Source of the DNA: Rhodobacteraceae bacterium UBA6273
GTDB lineage: Bacteria > Pseudomonadota > Alphaproteobacteria > Rhodobacterales > Rhodobacteraceae
Assembly: GCA_002440625.1 (NCBI GenBank)
Contig: DJUV01000194.1
Span: forward strand, 1-22,778
Direction: 5' to 3'
DNA length: 22,778 bases
In this document: positions 21,623 through 22,778 of the stretch, piece by piece
Layout: each line of letters starts with the position of its first letter
How positions within the stretch are numbered: position 1 is the stretch's first letter
The notes under the pieces: model-generated
Databases searched by the model: none
Seen by the model: the letters and a program-made list of their open reading frames with translations, nothing else
Told to the model about the DNA's origin: nothing
Made by a program: the position numbers and the translations under genes

Positions 21623-22778
21623 TCAGATCAGGAACTCGGCCAGGGCCTGATCTTCGGTGATGTCCTGATAGCTGAAGCCGGCGGCGTCGAGCTTGTCGCG
21701 GAAGGCGGTGAAATTCTCTGGCGCCTTGGTTTCGATACCGATGAGGACGGAGCCGAAGTTCCGCGCCGATTTCTTCAGGTATTCAAAGCGGGCGATGTCG
21801 TCGTCTGGCCCCAGCATCGACAGAAACTCGCGCAGGGCACCGGGCCGCTGCGGCATCCTCAGGATGAAGTACTTCTTCAGCCCGGCGAAGCGCTGCGCCC
21901 TTTCCTTGACCTCGGGCAGCCGTTCGAAATCGAAATTGCCGCCCGAGGTGACGCAGACCACGGTCTTGCCGCGGATGTCGTCGGCAAGATCGCGCAGCGC
22001 ATCGACAGACAACGCGCCGGCAGGCTCAAGCACGATGCCCTCATGGTTCAGCATCTCAAGCATGGTGATACAGATACGATCCTCGGGTGCCGCGAGCACT
22101 GTCGCGGGGTCGGTCCCGGCAAGCCGCGCAAAGGTGGTGTCGCCCATCCGCGCCACCGCCGCCCCGTCGACGAAGCTGTTGATACGGTTCAGCGCAACCG
22201 GCGCCCCGGCCTTCAGCGCGGCGGCAAAACTGGCACCTCCCGCCGGCTCGATGTAGCGAAACGCGGTTCCCGGCGCGGCCTTGGCCATGTAGCCCGTCAC
22301 CCCGGCGGCCAGCCCGCCGCCACCGACGGGCAGGATCACGAGGTCGGGGGTCTTGTCCATCTGGCCGAGGAGTTCGACCGCAACGCTCGCCTGCCCCTCG
22401 ATCACGTCGGGATCGTCGAAAGGGGCAAGGAACCAGGCGCCTTCGGCGGCGCAATAGGCCTTCGCGGCGGCAAGGGTCTGGTCGAAATAGTCGCCGGTCA
22501 GCCGGATTTCGATGTTGTCCCCGCCAAAGACCCGGGTCTTGTCGATCTTCTGCTGCGGCGTCGTCACCGGCATGAAGATCGTCCCCATCACGCCGAAATG
22601 GCGGCAGGCAAAGGCCATGCCCTGCGCATGGTTCCCCGCACTGGCGCAGACGAAGCGGCGCTGGCCGGGATCGCGCGCCAGCACCTTGCGCATGGCGTTG
22701 AAGGCGCCGCGCAGCTTGTAGCTGCGCACCGGCGTCAGATCCTCGCGCTTCAGCCAGTGCTGTGACCCCCGACGCTCA
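21623..22778 (-). CDS. ilvA: Threonine dehydratase (threonine ammonia-lyase), 5' end outside window
   Basis: The enzyme converts threonine to 2-oxobutanoate and ammonia, the entry to isoleucine synthesis, using PLP. About 384 residues are present and the frame is open to the window edge, reading WLKREDLTPVRSYKLRGAF near the edge with the PLP-binding Lys in SYKLRG. SAGNHAQG and the glycine-rich PVGGGGLAAG phosphate-binding loop are both present. The C-terminal segment YFILRMPQRPGALREFL begins a single ACT-like regulatory domain, as in the shorter IlvA type rather than the two-domain E. coli form. A GTG at 22729 is inside the conserved sequence and is not the start. Only the first few dozen residues are missing. 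Confidence 0.94.
   Translation of the reverse strand, partial: ERRGSQHWLKREDLTPVRSYKLRGAFNAMRKVLARDPGQRRFVCASAGNHAQGMAFACRHFGVMGTIFMPVTTPQQKIDKTRVFGGDNIEIRLTGDYFDQTLAAAKAYCAAEGAWFLAPFDDPDVIEGQASVAVELLGQMDKTPDLVILPVGGGGLAAGVTGYMAKAAPGTAFRYIEPAGGASFAAALKAGAPVALNRINSFVDGAAVARMGDTTFARLAGTDPATVLAAPEDRICITMLEMLNHEGIVLEPAGALSVDALRDLADDIRGKTVVCVTSGGNFDFERLPEVKERAQRFAGLKKYFILRMPQRPGALREFLSMLGPDDDIARFEYLKKSARNFGSVLIGIETKAPENFTAFRDKLDAAGFSYQDITEDQALAEFLI

Noticed and set aside
1..22778. Search for CRISPR arrays, tRNA or rRNA genes, IS elements, attachment sites, toxin-antitoxin pairs or prophage genes
   Set aside because: No regularly spaced repeats, cloverleaf sequences, transposase or integrase motifs were seen; nearly all bases are accounted for by ordinary chromosomal genes.

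Overview
The window is a gene-dense, high-GC stretch of bacterial chromosome. It looks alphaproteobacterial, most likely Rhodobacteraceae (Rhodobacterales), judged by protein style and gene order: dnaN-recF, comF-grxC-nitrilase, an NDUFAF5-like protein beside hemH, and hsp33-Nudix-cca. This taxonomic call is inference from recognised families, not from a search. No rRNA, tRNA, CRISPR array, insertion sequence, integrase or phage gene is visible. Coding density is very high: the longest gap is about 180 bp and many neighbouring genes overlap by 4-14 bp.

Layout. (1) 1-2656, plus strand: the 3' end of dnaN, recF (apparently starting at CTG), a VOC/glyoxalase-like protein and a LysE-family exporter. 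The dnaN-recF pair suggests proximity to the replication origin. (2) 2647-4431: a proline iminopeptidase-type hydrolase (minus) diverging from ubiG (plus). (3) 4432-6717, minus: comF, grxC, a Nit-type carbon-nitrogen hydrolase and a MarR regulator, closely spaced in one transcriptional direction. (4) 6749-8708, plus: an NDUFAF5-like methyltransferase-fold protein and ferrochelatase hemH, closed by a strong two-way hairpin terminator. (5) 8779-10936: an envelope cluster with a 59-aa exported single-span protein, a Tat-type L,D-transpeptidase, a CAP-domain lipoprotein and a lipoprotein L,D-transpeptidase. (6) 11018-19342, minus: a long run read as hsp33, Nudix (CoA pyrophosphatase type), cca, LysE/RhtB exporter, two full-length ABC exporter half-transporters and an rlmD-like RNA m5U methyltransferase. 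(7) 19419-22778: a Nudix hydrolase (plus), a REC-PP2C response regulator (minus) diverging from a stand-alone HPt protein (plus), and the 3' part of threonine dehydratase ilvA (minus, running off the window).

How the genes fit together. Much of the content is housekeeping: replication and repair, ubiquinone and haem synthesis, thiol maintenance (Grx, Nit amidase, Hsp33), tRNA CCA addition and rRNA modification. The two less routine parts are the envelope cluster at 8.8-10.9 kb and the REC-PP2C/HPt pair at 19.9-21.6 kb. The latter looks like the output end of a phosphorelay whose kinase and downstream target lie elsewhere. I do not see a clearly novel defence, mobile or biosynthetic system. 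The best leads are the CTG start of recF, the methyltransferase-fold protein without a visible SAM glycine loop, the small exported protein, and the HPt/PP2C module with its repeat-rich divergent promoter.
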